A stretch of DNA of 64,000 nucleotides from Paludicola sp. MB14-C6 (GTDB lineage: Bacteria; Bacillota; Clostridia; Oscillospirales; Ruminococcaceae). Of this stretch, positions 53,766-62,710 are shown piece after piece. Under the pieces are notes generated by a model. The model made no database searches. It was not told the origin of the DNA and saw nothing but the letters and a program-made list of their open reading frames with translations. Made by a program: the position numbers and the translations under genes. The stretch spans positions 1,984,001-2,048,000 of the forward strand of contig NZ_CP133133.1 in NCBI RefSeq assembly GCF_030908625.1. The letters run 5' to 3'. Position 1 is the stretch's first letter. The number at the start of each line of letters is the position of its first letter.

Positions 53766-54947
53766 TTAAGAAATTAAATTATTGATAATGTAATCAATAC
53801 CGCATTTGAAAGCACCATACATGGCTGAATTGCTGTACATCGGTGTTTTGACTTCGGTTTTGTTAAAATCAATACGCTCAAATATTTTTACAAATTCATC
53901 AATAAAAATATGGCCGAATCGAGAGAATTCTCCCCCGATAATAATCATATCAAGATCAAGTGTAAATGCAATATTACATACTGTTGAGCTTACTTTTTTT
54001 GCAATGAACTTAGCGTAATTCACACAAAATTCATCGCCTGTTTGGGCTGCAGTAATCAACGCATCCAAAGAAAGCTTTCTTGAAAATAATTTATCTGCGA
54101 TCATTGATTTTTGTGCGTCCTCTTTGTTAAACTCTATGTATTCATGAATACCTTCATAAGAAAGAAAATCTTTTAAGAAAACATACTTGCCTTTCATTTC
54201 ATCATATAAAGTCGTGTTGGCTAGCTCACCGCCATAATTATGTGAACCTTCATATAATTGGCTGTTTAAAATAATTCCGCCTCCAACAGCAACTCCCGCC
54301 CAAACGAACATTAAATTATTGGCCTCTTTACCTACACCAAAATATTTCTCTCCGAGTGCTGCTAGGTTAATATCGTTTTTAACAACAATTTTATTTGGAA
54401 AGTTTGTTAAGAATATTTCAGCAAGATTTATGATGTCGCCGTTACCACATTCAAAACGAAGATGCTTGTCATCATAAGCAATAGTAGGAGCTGTTAAAAC
54501 AAAAATTCCAATCCGATCTGTTGATATATTATATTTAGCTAGAATATTTTGTAGTTCTTTTGGAAATTGCTCATACATCGTTTCTTTTGAAAAATCTTCA
54601 CCTAAATGAACCATTTCATTAAAAATGATTTCACAATAAAGATTACATAAGGCTACTGAAACAATATTTTTAGTATAAAAGCTAATAAAGTCGAACGCTA
54701 AAACATATTGAAAATTACGATTAAAATCTATAAGCATAGGTTTCTTACCAATATCTATTTCGCCATATCCTATTTCTTGTAACAAATTCATTTCTAATAG
54801 TTCGGCAATATTTGCAGAAACAGTAGGCTTACTGATTTTTAATACTTTCGATAAATCCGCCCTTGAGATTGGACCGTTTTCAATGATATAATTCGTAATA
54901 GCACGTTGATTATTTTTCTTTAGCAGAGTTTGATTTCCTGCTTTCAT
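53766..54947 (-). CDS. ROK family transcriptional regulator
   Basis: A 393-residue protein: N-terminal winged HTH (ITNYIIENGPISRADLSKVLKISKPTVSANIAELL) and a sugar-kinase-like ROK domain (VWAGVAVGGGIILNSQLYEGSHNYGGELANT). The ROK zinc motif (CxCGxxGCxE) is absent, so it is probably a ligand-binding regulator without kinase activity. The controlled sugar genes are not adjacent. Divergent from trmB. A consensus promoter lies upstream. Confidence 0.88.
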   Translation of the reverse strand: MKAGNQTLLKKNNQRAITNYIIENGPISRADLSKVLKISKPTVSANIAELLEMNLLQEIGYGEIDIGKKPMLIDFNRNFQYVLAFDFISFYTKNIVSVALCNLYCEIIFNEMVHLGEDFSKETMYEQFPKELQNILAKYNISTDRIGIFVLTAPTIAYDDKHLRFECGNGDIINLAEIFLTNFPNKIVVKNDINLAALGEKYFGVGKEANNLMFVWAGVAVGGGIILNSQLYEGSHNYGGELANTTLYDEMKGKYVFLKDFLSYEGIHEYIEFNKEDAQKSMIADKLFSRKLSLDALITAAQTGDEFCVNYAKFIAKKVSSTVCNIAFTLDLDMIIIGGEFSRFGHIFIDEFVKIFERIDFNKTEVKTPMYSNSAMYGAFKCGIDYIINNLIS

Positions 54948-54991
54948 TTTAACACCCCTGTCTCTATCATTAAAAGAATTTTATACTAAAT

Positions 54992-55020
54992 ATTATAGCT
55001 TTGTATGCAGCAAATGTCAA
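54992..55020 (-). promoter_or_regulatory. Consensus sigma-A promoter for the ROK gene
   Basis: Perfect TTGACA and TATAAT with 17-base spacer on the minus strand. Confidence 0.75.
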
Positions 55021-55052
55021 CAAAAGTAAAAATATCTTTTCATTTCCGTTAC

Positions 55053-55082
55053 TTGTCAAATTAGTATTCTTTTTGTTATAAT
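55053..55082 (+). promoter_or_regulatory. Sigma-A-type promoter for trmB
   Basis: TTGTCA, 18-base spacer, TATAAT, 62 bases ahead of the chosen start. Confidence 0.55.
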
Positions 55083-55143
55083 AAAACAGTTGATAAAATC
55101 AAATAAAAAGATATATGGAATTCAAATTAGGAGCGTAAATCAT

Positions 55144-55842
55144 ATGCGAATGAGAACAAAAAAATGGGCTAGGCCGGAATTGGAAGTTTGCCCTTTTTAT
55201 TTAAAAGCACCTCAAGATAATAAGGGAAAGTGGAAGTATGCTTATAAAAAGCAACAACCACTGTGGCTAGAGCTTGGCTGTGGAAAAGGATATTTTTTAG
55301 CACAAATTGCTTCAGAAAATCAAGATAAAAACTTTTTAGCAATTGACCTAAGCAGTGATATGCTTGGCTTAACCAAACGGAATATTGAAAAAATGTATGC
55401 AGAAAAAAAGCTACCGACTGAAAATGTAATGATAACATGGCAGAATATTGAAAGAATAAAGAATATTATAGATGGAGATATATTTGAACGTATCTATATT
55501 AACTTTTGCAATCCTTGGCATAAACCGAGCCAATATAAAAAAAGGCTTACTCATCCACGTCAGTTAATGAATTATCGTGAGTTCTTACAAAATGACGGTG
55601 AGATATGGTTTAAAACAGATGATGATGGATTATTCAATCATTCTTTAGGTTATTTTGAAGAATGTGGTTTTGAAATAATTTATAAAACATATGATTTGCA
55701 TGAGAGCGGGTTTGAGCCGAACTATATAACAGAGCATGAAGAGATGTATACAAAAGAGGGTATCAAAATCAAATTTTTGATTGCTAAAAAAGTAAAGCTT
55801 GTAGTAAGCGAGTCAAACGTAGAACTCCAGAAAGAGTGCTAA
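55144..55842 (+). CDS. trmB: tRNA (guanine-N7-)-methyltransferase
   Basis: A 232-residue Rossmann methyltransferase: MRMRTKKWARPEL opening typical of TrmB, SAM site LELGCGKGYFLAQIA, NFCNPWHKPSQYKKRL and the C-terminal TEHEEMYTKEGIKI. It forms m7G46 in tRNA. ATG 55144 follows AGGAG by ten bases; a TTG at 55090 would add 18 atypical residues. Confidence 0.95.
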   Translation: MRMRTKKWARPELEVCPFYLKAPQDNKGKWKYAYKKQQPLWLELGCGKGYFLAQIASENQDKNFLAIDLSSDMLGLTKRNIEKMYAEKKLPTENVMITWQNIERIKNIIDGDIFERIYINFCNPWHKPSQYKKRLTHPRQLMNYREFLQNDGEIWFKTDDDGLFNHSLGYFEECGFEIIYKTYDLHESGFEPNYITEHEEMYTKEGIKIKFLIAKKVKLVVSESNVELQKEC

Positions 55843-56006
55843 AATATGTAGCATGTGGCGGGATGAATTGGAAAGCAGATGCATTTTAAATATCATTTGC
55901 ATATAATAAATAGATAATCAGCATTTTAATTCAAGATCTTTATTTATGGATACAATTGTGGTAATTTTATCATATAAGTTCAATATGATGTAATGAGGCG
56001 ATTATT

Positions 56007-56192
56007 ATGGCTTTTCATTCTCTAAGTCTACTTGCCATGATTGGCATTTTTATTTTACTATCGTTTGTTTTTTGGCTATGGGCAAAGTTTGTTGATGCAC
56101 ATATAAATGGTACAGTCAACAACAAAGGTATAGATAAATTGATAACACCAAATAAACAAAATCAAAAAAATTCAACGCCAAAATCGGACTAA
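56007..56192 (+). CDS. Small single-span membrane protein
   Basis: A 61-residue protein with one membrane helix (residues about 6-27, Trp/Phe-rich) and a basic Asn/Lys-rich tail. ATG after AATGAGGCGA. Not recognised. Followed by a terminator-like hairpin that overlaps the ylxM promoter. Confidence 0.5.
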   Translation: MAFHSLSLLAMIGIFILLSFVFWLWAKFVDAHINGTVNNKGIDKLITPNKQNQKNSTPKSD

Positions 56193-56262
56193 TGAAAAGG
56201 CGACTATTACGAACCATCATGTTTGTTCATCATGAATAAACATGATAAAATTAATACAAATT

Positions 56263-56315
56263 AATTGTCGAGAAAAAAACTTGCTTTTGCAATTATTTTT
56301 CTTGACAATTTTTAT
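56263..56315 (+). terminator. Terminator hairpin overlapping the ylxM promoter
   Basis: Arms 56263-56277 and 56296-56310 pair over 15 bp with one G-U (AATTGTCGAGAAAAA / TTTTTCTTGACAATT), then TTTTAT. The right arm contains the -35 TTGACA of ylxM. Confidence 0.55.
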
Positions 56316-56330
56316 TTAATCCAGTATAAT
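56302..56330 (+). promoter_or_regulatory. Consensus sigma-A promoter for ylxM-ffh
   Basis: Perfect TTGACA, 17-base spacer, TATAAT, 50 bases before ylxM. The -35 lies in the right arm of the hairpin at 56263-56315. Confidence 0.75.
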
Positions 56331-56380
56331 GTCCATTGTAAAGAAAAATGCTTTACAATAAATTTTAAGGAGACGATCTT

Positions 56381-56752
56381 GTGAGTAAAAATCTAGATGT
56401 AGCAGTATTACTCGATTTTTACGGCGATATGTTAACTGAAAAGCAACGTGATGTCATAGATTTATACTATAATCAAGACTTATCCTTAAGTGAAATAGCA
56501 GAACACGAAGGTATTACAAGGCAAGGCGTTCGGGATAGTATTAAACGTGGCGAGGTTTATTTGTTTGAATTAGAAGACAAGCTTAAGGTCTTTGAAAATT
56601 ACATAGAAACTCAAAAGATAATTCAAAGCATTAAATATGTCGCCGATCGTATTTCTGCGGAAAACAAAACCTATAACTACTCCAATATTATTACAGAGAA
56701 TATTAACCAAATTAACTCTATTATAGAGAATTACCTACACAAAACATCATAG
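56381..56752 (+). CDS. ylxM: YlxM/p13-like DNA-binding protein (UPF0122)
   Basis: A 123-residue protein with a sigma-70 region-4-like HTH (LTEKQRDVIDLYYNQDLSLSEIAEHEGITRQGVRDSIKRGE). YlxM is the usual partner gene of ffh in Firmicutes and modulates SRP GTPase activity in some species. GTG start with AAGGAG upstream. 49 bases ahead of ffh. Confidence 0.95.
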   Translation: MSKNLDVAVLLDFYGDMLTEKQRDVIDLYYNQDLSLSEIAEHEGITRQGVRDSIKRGEVYLFELEDKLKVFENYIETQKIIQSIKYVADRISAENKTYNYSNIITENINQINSIIENYLHKTS

Positions 56753-56801
56753 TTTGTTTGGTATAAGAGCATTCGCAACTTGGTGAAAGGAATGATTTTA
56801 T

Positions 56802-58133
56802 TTGGCATTTGAAGGCTTATCCGATAAGCTTGCCCTTGCGTTTAAAAAGCTAAAGTCTAAGGGTAAACTAAACGAAGGCGATATTAAAGAAGCAATGCGA
56901 GAAGTAAAGATGGCATTGTTAGAAGCAGACGTAAGTTATAAAGTTGTTCGTGACTTTGTGAAAACAGTAAGTGAGCGTTGCGTTGGCGTTGAAGTATTAG
57001 AAAGTTTAACTCCTGCACAGCAAGTAATCAAGATTGTAAATGATGAACTTTGTGCGTTAATGGGTTCTGAAAACAAAAGAATTAACATTCCATCAAAGCT
57101 GCCATGTATCATTATGATGTGTGGTTTGCAAGGTGCAGGTAAAACAACTCATGCAGGTAAATTAGCAAAATATTTTTTAAAGCAAGGTAGAAGACCAATG
57201 CTGATTGCTGCGGATATTTACCGTCCGGCTGCGATTGATCAGTTAAAAGTAGTAGGTTCACAAGCAGGTGTTCCTGTGTTTGAAATGGGACAAATTGATC
57301 CTGTTACAATCGCAAAAGAAGGTATTAAGCATGCCAAAGACCATGGTAACGATATTGTTATTATTGATACCGCCGGTCGTTTGCATATAGATGAAGCTTT
57401 AATGGACGAGCTGAAGCGTATTAAAGCAGAAGTAAATCCAAGCGAAATTATGTTAGTGGTTGACGCAATGACAGGTCAAGATGCAGTCAATGTTGCTGGT
57501 TCTTTTAATGAAGCTTTAGGCATTGATTCCGTTATTTTAACCAAGCTTGACGGTGATACTAGGGGCGGTGCAGCACTTTCTGTGCTTGCTGTAACAGGAA
57601 AGCCTGTGAAGTTCTCCGGTATTGGTGAAAAGTTGGATGATTTAGAACCATTCCATCCTGAGCGTATGGCGTCAAGAATTCTTGGTATGGGCGATGTGCT
57701 TACCTTAATTGAAAAAGCGCAAACCTCATTTGACCAAAAGAATGCAGATAAGATGCTCAAGAAGATGAAAGACAAAAGCTTTGATATGGATGACTTGTTA
57801 GAGCAAATGTATCAAATCAAGAAAATGGGCTCTTTGAAGTCAGTTATGTCGATGATTCCGGGTGTTGGTAACAAAATTAACGACATGGATATTGATGAAA
57901 GACAACTATTACGTGTGGAAGCAATTATTACTTCTATGACAAAAGAGGAACGCAAAAAACCGTCTATCATTAACCCAAATAGAAAACGTCGTATTGCGGC
58001 GGGTTCTGGGACTAAGGTTGAAGATGTTAACCGTATTTTAAAACAATTTGAGCAAATGCAAAAAATGATGAAACAATTTTCAGGCATGGGCAAAAAGGGC
58101 AAACGTAGAATGATGCCGAATATGCCATTTTAA
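56802..58133 (+). CDS. ffh: Signal recognition particle protein Ffh
   Basis: A 443-residue SRP54: N domain, G domain with GLQGAGKTT (108-116), DTAGR, TKLDGDTRGGA, and a Met-rich M domain at the end (QFEQMQKMMKQFSGMGKKGKRRMMPNMPF) binding signal sequences and 4.5S/7S RNA. TTG start after GAAAGGA. It delivers membrane proteins to FtsY and the Sec system. Confidence 0.98.
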   Translation: MAFEGLSDKLALAFKKLKSKGKLNEGDIKEAMREVKMALLEADVSYKVVRDFVKTVSERCVGVEVLESLTPAQQVIKIVNDELCALMGSENKRINIPSKLPCIIMMCGLQGAGKTTHAGKLAKYFLKQGRRPMLIAADIYRPAAIDQLKVVGSQAGVPVFEMGQIDPVTIAKEGIKHAKDHGNDIVIIDTAGRLHIDEALMDELKRIKAEVNPSEIMLVVDAMTGQDAVNVAGSFNEALGIDSVILTKLDGDTRGGAALSVLAVTGKPVKFSGIGEKLDDLEPFHPERMASRILGMGDVLTLIEKAQTSFDQKNADKMLKKMKDKSFDMDDLLEQMYQIKKMGSLKSVMSMIPGVGNKINDMDIDERQLLRVEAIITSMTKEERKKPSIINPNRKRRIAAGSGTKVEDVNRILKQFEQMQKMMKQFSGMGKKGKRRMMPNMPF

Positions 58134-58222
58134 ATTGCTTTTTCTCTTGTGAAACACGTCGCATGACTTTTGTTATTACAAGGTGAAATATATAAATATA
58201 AAATTTGGAGGTGTAGTTAATA

Positions 58223-58465
58223 ATGGCTGTTAAAATTAGATTACGTCGTATGGGCGCTAAAAAAGCTCCTTTTTATCGTATTGTAGTTGCAGATTCAAGA
58301 TACCCAAGAGATGGTAGATTTATTGAGGAGATTGGTTACTATGATCCTACTAAAAACCCATCTATCGTAAAAGTTGATGCTGACAAAGCAAAAGAGTGGA
58401 TCGCAAACGGTGCACAACCAACTGATACAGTGAAAAAGCTTCTAAAAGACAATGGTGCTATCTAG
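58223..58465 (+). CDS. rpsP: 30S ribosomal protein S16
   Basis: An 80-residue protein: [26 protein letters not shown] is diagnostic. It assembles early in the 30S body. Strong TTGGAGGTG site. Between ffh and khpA, the normal Firmicute order. Confidence 0.98.
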   Translation: MAVKIRLRRMGAKKAPFYRIVVADSRYPRDGRFIEEIGYYDPTKNPSIVKVDADKAKEWIANGAQPTDTVKKLLKDNGAI

Positions 58466-58520
58466 TATTTGTTATTCAAACCTGTAATATTGCTTTTTAT
58501 TAAGCGAAGGAGGGTTTTTC

Positions 58521-58754
58521 ATGAAAGAATTATTGGAAGTTATCGCACAAGGGCTTGTAAATGACAAAGATGCTGTTCAAGTAACAGTAGATGAAGCAAA
58601 TGAAGAAGGTCTTGTTGTATACCATCTTCATGTTAGTCCAGACGATATGGGAAGAGTTATCGGTAAGCAAGGACGTATTGCGAAAGCACTTCGCATTGTA
58701 ATGCGTGCTTCTGCAACTCGACTCAATCAAAAAATCGCAGTTGAAATCGACTAA
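58521..58754 (+). CDS. khpA: KH-domain RNA-binding protein KhpA
   Basis: A 77-residue single KH domain with the GxxG loop in RVIGKQGRIAKALRIVMRA. KhpA partners KhpB/Jag to bind RNA and affect cell size in Gram-positives. GAAGGAGGG site. 55 bases after rpsP; a terminator follows. Confidence 0.95.
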   Translation: MKELLEVIAQGLVNDKDAVQVTVDEANEEGLVVYHLHVSPDDMGRVIGKQGRIAKALRIVMRASATRLNQKIAVEID

Positions 58755-58777
58755 TTTATTGATTTTGCGAATTTATT

Positions 58778-58805
58778 TGGGAAGCATTTTGCTTCCCATT
58801 TTAAT
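58778..58805 (+). terminator. Rho-independent terminator after khpA
   Basis: A 9-bp stem (TGGGAAGCA / TGCTTCCCA) with a short T loop and TTTTAATTAT tail. Confidence 0.8.
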
Positions 58806-58846
58806 TATATAAATATAGTTTTCATTAGAATGTGGGAATACTGTTT

Positions 58847-58901
58847 TTATACTAATTTTATTTAAAATAGTGGTAGATTATTTTAAATAAAATTAGTATA
58901 A
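58847..58901. repeat. 23-bp perfect inverted repeat
   Basis: Arms 58847-58869 and 58879-58901 (TTATACTAATTTTATTTAAA...), 9-nt spacer GTGGTAGAT. Nearly pure A/T, so a weak hairpin. It resembles a small MITE-like end pair or an operator. Confidence 0.85.
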
Positions 58902-59058
58902 TATTCTTTTATCATAAAAATATAAAAATGAGTTTCGGTTAGCCAATCTTAAAAACAAGATTTTTAACGGGTGCAGCTTTGTGATATTATCATTTGGTTA
59001 TGAACTACTTTGAATACTATCACAAATAGCACATAAGCAGAAGGGAATGAACATTTGC

Positions 59059-59577
59059 ATGAAAAAACAATATCTGGAAATTGGACAAATTGTATCGACA
59101 CAAGGAATTAAAGGCGAAGTTCGAGTTCAACCATGGTGTGATTATGCGGAGTTTTTATTAGATTTCGATTTATTATATTTTGACCAAGGCAAAGCTGAAG
59201 TGGAGATAGAAAATGCACGTGTCCAAAAAAACGTAGTCGTGATGAAATTAAAGGGAATGGATACCGTAGAGCAAGCGCAAAAGCTCCGCAATAAGGTGTT
59301 GTTTATGAACCGAGATGACATTGAATTAGAAGATGAAGTTTATTTCGTGCAAGATTTAATAGGGCTTAAAGTAGTTGATAAAGATGATCCGAGCATTGAA
59401 TATGGTGAACTTGTTGAAGTAAGCCAAACAGGTGCGAACGATGTATATCATATTAAATTTGCAGACGGTAGTATTAAGCTTATTCCTGCAATTCCTAGTG
59501 TTGTTATCACAACTGATATTGAGAATAACGTGATGGAAATTCGACCATTGAAAGGCTTGTTTGACGATGAGGATTGA
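59059..59577 (+). CDS. rimM: Ribosome maturation factor RimM
   Basis: A 172-residue protein with a RimM N domain (LEIGQIVSTQGIKGEVRVQPW) and a C-terminal PRC barrel (YFVQDLIGLKVV). It binds S19 and helps 30S head maturation. I prefer ATG 59059; ATG 59047 adds four residues but touches its AAGGGA site. It overlaps trmD by 11 bases. Confidence 0.95.
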   Translation: MKKQYLEIGQIVSTQGIKGEVRVQPWCDYAEFLLDFDLLYFDQGKAEVEIENARVQKNVVVMKLKGMDTVEQAQKLRNKVLFMNRDDIELEDEVYFVQDLIGLKVVDKDDPSIEYGELVEVSQTGANDVYHIKFADGSIKLIPAIPSVVITTDIENNVMEIRPLKGLFDDED

Positions 59578-60325
59578 TATAGCAACTTTGTTTGTTGAAA
59601 TGTGCGAAAGCGTATTAAATGAAAGTATTATCGGTAGAGCACGCAAAAATGGTTTTGTTGAATTTTGCTGTCATAATATTCGAGATTATACCAACGATAA
59701 GCATCGACGGGTTGATGATACCCCATATGGTGGGGGAAAAGGTATGGTAATGCAGGCTGATCCAATTTATAAATGTTATGAGGATGTTTGCGAGAAGATT
59801 GGCAAAAAGCCATATGTAATTTATATGTCTCCGCAAGGAAATGTTTTAACACAGCAAAAATGCATTGCTTTGTCTAAAATGGACAACGTAATGCTGATTT
59901 GCGGTCATTACGAAGGTGTTGACGAACGTGTTATCGAAGAAATCGTAGATGAAGAAATCTCTATAGGAGATTATGTATTAACCGGTGGAGAATTACCTGC
60001 ACTGGTGCTTTGCGACTCTGTTGCAAGACTTTGCGAGGGCGTTTTATCGGGCGAAGAATGCTATGAAGAAGAAAGTCATTTTAATGGCTTGTTGGAATAT
60101 CCGCAATATACTCGTCCTGAGGTTTGGAAAGATAGAAAAGTACCTGAAGTGTTGCTGTCTGGACATCATAAAAACATTAATGAATGGCGGCAAAAACAGA
60201 GATTGAGCCGTACTTTAATAAAGCGCCCCGATATGCTAAAGCAATATCATTTTACAAAGCTTGATTCTAAGTTGTATGCTCAAATAGAGGAAGAACAAAA
60301 AAGCAACGAAATGATAAGCAAATAA
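59567..60325 (+). CDS. trmD: tRNA (guanine-N1-)-methyltransferase
   Basis: A 252-residue SPOUT enzyme: MRIDIATLFVEM, DDTPYGGGKGMVMQADP, MSPQGNVLTQQ, CGHYEGVDERV, GDYVLTGGELPAL. It makes m1G37 in tRNA, preventing frameshifts. ATG 59567 is used because TTG 59561 is less typical. Translation is coupled to rimM by an 11-base overlap. Confidence 0.97.
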   Translation: MRIDIATLFVEMCESVLNESIIGRARKNGFVEFCCHNIRDYTNDKHRRVDDTPYGGGKGMVMQADPIYKCYEDVCEKIGKKPYVIYMSPQGNVLTQQKCIALSKMDNVMLICGHYEGVDERVIEEIVDEEISIGDYVLTGGELPALVLCDSVARLCEGVLSGEECYEEESHFNGLLEYPQYTRPEVWKDRKVPEVLLSGHHKNINEWRQKQRLSRTLIKRPDMLKQYHFTKLDSKLYAQIEEEQKSNEMISK

Positions 60326-60493
60326 TAAACATATTTCTATAATAAACCCATATTGTTAATTTGTTATTGGCAATTAGTAGCGAAATGTTGAAAACTTTAT
60401 GTGAAAGTTGCACAATCTTAGACGGTTTATTTTTCGTTATAAAGCTAAAAAGCAGAAAATATCAAGTTTTGGTATTTTCGTTGTCAGAATGCG

Positions 60494-60521
60494 TTGACGA
60501 AGTCTTTTTATGTGCTATAAT
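60494..60521 (+). promoter_or_regulatory. Promoter for ptsH
   Basis: TTGACG, 16-base spacer, TATAAT, with TGC extended -10, 83 bases ahead of ptsH. Confidence 0.65.
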
Positions 60522-60604
60522 TAAGTTAAACAAATGCGAATTATTTTGTAATTACATTAAACAAAAATGATAGAATATTATTAGTTAAAAAGGAGATCAT
60601 TTTC

Positions 60605-60868
60605 ATGTACGTTAAAGAGGTAAAGGTTCAAAATCAAGTTGGTTTGCATGCACGTCCTGCAACATTTTTTATACAAAAAGCCAATGAATTCAAAGCATCT
60701 ATTTGGGTTGAAAAAGAAGAACGCAGAGTAAATGCAAAAAGCTTATTAGGTGTATTATCTTTAGGTATTGTTGGTGGAACAGATATTAAAATCATCGCTG
60801 ATGGTGTAGATGAGCAATCTGCAGTTGATGGTCTTGTAAAATTAGTTGAATCCGGATTTACTGATTAA
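60605..60868 (+). CDS. ptsH: HPr phosphocarrier protein
   Basis: An 87-residue HPr: His15 in GLHARPAT (phosphate relay from Enzyme I) and Ser46 in NAKSLLGVLSLG (HPr kinase site for catabolite control). AAAGGAGAT site. It is monocistronic here, without ptsI next to it. Convergent with a His-less homologue at 60959. Confidence 0.96.
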   Translation: MYVKEVKVQNQVGLHARPATFFIQKANEFKASIWVEKEERRVNAKSLLGVLSLGIVGGTDIKIIADGVDEQSAVDGLVKLVESGFTD

Positions 60869-60880
60869 TAGTGATAAAAA

Positions 60881-60911
60881 TAAAAGGGTTGCATAGCAAC
60901 CCTTTTATTTA
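60881..60911. terminator. Rho-independent terminator after ptsH
   Basis: A perfect 12-bp stem (TAAAAGGGTTGC / GCAACCCTTTTA, 3-nt loop) and TTT tail. Confidence 0.88.
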
Positions 60912-60924
60912 TGCCCAATAAACG

Positions 60925-60948
60925 AAAAGTGCACTGTTGGTGCACTTT
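60925..60948 (-). terminator. Terminator of the HPr-like gene
   Basis: A 9-bp stem (AAAGTGCAC / GTGCACTTT, TGTTG loop), followed on the minus strand by TTTTCGTTT. Confidence 0.65.
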
Positions 60949-60958
60949 AACATTTGTA

Positions 60959-61189
60959 TTATTCAACAATGAAATCTTTGATTTCAGCAAAGAAAGCATC
61001 AGCATTATCTGTGTGAGCATCTAATTTAATTGGTTTAGAAATATCTAAGCTGAAAATACCCATAATAGATTTTGCATCAATTGCATATCTGCCGGAAATT
61101 AAGTCTACATCAAAGTCATATTTCCCAACAGTATTAACAAATGTTTTTACGTCATTGATAGTGTTTAATCTAATTGTTACAGATTTCAT
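60959..61189 (-). CDS. HPr-like protein lacking the phosphorylatable His (Crh-like)
   Basis: A 76-residue protein with the HPr fold pattern. Ser41 in DAKSIMGIFSLD corresponds to HPr Ser46, but the region of His15 reads LNTINDVKTF with no His. It could therefore be a regulator modified only on Ser, like Crh, rather than a PTS relay. This version is seen in many Clostridia. GGAGGGACA site. Own terminator. Confidence 0.88.
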   Translation of the reverse strand: MKSVTIRLNTINDVKTFVNTVGKYDFDVDLISGRYAIDAKSIMGIFSLDISKPIKLDAHTDNADAFFAEIKDFIVE

Positions 61190-61341
61190 AATTGTCCCTC
61201 CAAGTTTTATTTATGACACTTTACTATATTTAAACTATAACAGCACTTTATCTTTTAGTCAACTGCTAATTGTAAAAACTATAAAAATCCGATATAATTA
61301 TTTAGGATAGTAATTAATAATGAAAAAGAAATGGTGTTAAA

Positions 61342-62634
61342 ATGAGAATTGCTTTTTATACCTTAGGATGTAAGGTAAACCAATATGAAACGGAAATCCT
61401 AGCAAACCGTTTTGCAAACGACGGATTTGACATCGTAGATATAGAGGATGAAGCAGATGTATATGTGATTAACTCTTGTACGGTTACTGCTTCAGGCGAT
61501 AAAAAAACCAAACAAGTCATAAGGCGCTTTAAACGAGTTAATCCGAATGCCATCGTAGCACTAACAGGTTGCTTCCCACAAGCTTTTCCCGATGAAGCAA
61601 ATTTAATTCCTGAAGCCGATATTATTCAAGGTTCTTATAATCGAGCAGCTTTGCTGCCAAACGTAAAAAAAGCATTACAAACAAGAGAACGTATTGTAGA
61701 CATCACTCCTCATCAAAAAGGGGAAGCATTTGAGCCAATGAAAGCGACTAGGTTTATGGAAAGAACGAGAGCTTTTGTGAAAATTGAGGATGGGTGTGAT
61801 CGCTACTGCAACTATTGTATTATTCCCAAAGCAAGAGGACCTATACGTTCCAAAACGATAGAAGATATTCAATCCGAAGTAACTGGGCTGGTTCAAAACG
61901 GCTATAAGGAATTTGTTTTAGTCGGAATTAACTTAAGCTCTTATGGTAAGGATATGGAACCATTACGATTAATAGACGCAATCGAGGCGGTTTCCTCAAT
62001 TAATGGAGTGGAACGTGTGCGTTTAGGTTCATTAGAACCAGAGCTATTGAGTGATGATGATTTAATGCGAATGAGTAAAATTCCTCAATTTTGCGACCAA
62101 TTCCATTTATCCTTGCAAAGCGGCTGTGACCAAACATTAAAACGAATGAATCGTCATTATGATTCAGCTGAGTATTATGAAATTGTAAGCAAAATTCGCT
62201 CTATTTTTGATAATCCCGCAATTACAACGGATATTATGGTTGGATTTGCAGGAGAAACTGAACAAGAGTTCGAAGCTTCTTTAGCATTTGCAAAAAAAGT
62301 ACAATTTGCGAAAGCTCATGTGTTTGCATATTCGATTCGTCAAGGAACAAAAGCTGCTACTATGGAGAATCAAGTGGACAAGCATACAAAAGAAAATCGA
62401 AGCAAGCAAATGATAGAAGTCACTAAGCTTACCCAGCAAGATTTCTTAAAAACGCAAATAGGAACTACCCAAGAAGTCTTATTTGAAACTCCACATGGTG
62501 AAAATGAATATGTGGGGTATACCAAGAATTATACAAAAGTAATTGTGAAAAGCAATGAAAATATTTGTGGTGAAATTAAAACTGTAACTTTAAGTTCTGC
62601 TTATGAAGAACACTGCCAAGGCGAAATACTATAA
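61342..62634 (+). CDS. mtaB: tRNA t6A37 methylthiotransferase MtaB
   Basis: A 430-residue methylthiotransferase: an N-terminal UPF0004 domain with three Cys (TLGCKVNQYE, NSCTVT, TGCFPQ), a radical SAM site C152-x3-C156-x2-C159 (CDRYCNYC), and a C-terminal TRAM-like tail. It converts t6A37 to ms2t6A37. TsaC at 45608 makes the precursor. The 76-base gap to purL has no terminator. Confidence 0.95.
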   Translation: MRIAFYTLGCKVNQYETEILANRFANDGFDIVDIEDEADVYVINSCTVTASGDKKTKQVIRRFKRVNPNAIVALTGCFPQAFPDEANLIPEADIIQGSYNRAALLPNVKKALQTRERIVDITPHQKGEAFEPMKATRFMERTRAFVKIEDGCDRYCNYCIIPKARGPIRSKTIEDIQSEVTGLVQNGYKEFVLVGINLSSYGKDMEPLRLIDAIEAVSSINGVERVRLGSLEPELLSDDDLMRMSKIPQFCDQFHLSLQSGCDQTLKRMNRHYDSAEYYEIVSKIRSIFDNPAITTDIMVGFAGETEQEFEASLAFAKKVQFAKAHVFAYSIRQGTKAATMENQVDKHTKENRSKQMIEVTKLTQQDFLKTQIGTTQEVLFETPHGENEYVGYTKNYTKVIVKSNENICGEIKTVTLSSAYEEHCQGEIL

Positions 62635-62710
62635 TCGAATAAAACCGATAGGTAATAACATCAATCCTGAAACATTGAAATAAACAACAAATTTTATAGG
62701 AGTGTACCAA

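Larger units (their letters stand above)
58755..59058. other. Intergenic region khpA-rimM
   Basis: Contains the terminator (58778-58805), a 23-bp perfect inverted repeat (58847-58901) and a small hairpin AATCTT/AAGATT near 58945-58962. Unusually long for this normally tight operon. No known riboswitch or gene recognised. Confidence 0.5.

Noticed and set aside
58900..59046. Possible riboswitch or T-box before rimM
   Set aside because: I could not find a conserved T-box (TGGNACC-like) or any known riboswitch core.
62635..62710. Purine riboswitch before purL
   Set aside because: Only 76 bases lie between mtaB and purL, and no three-way junction or terminator pattern is seen.
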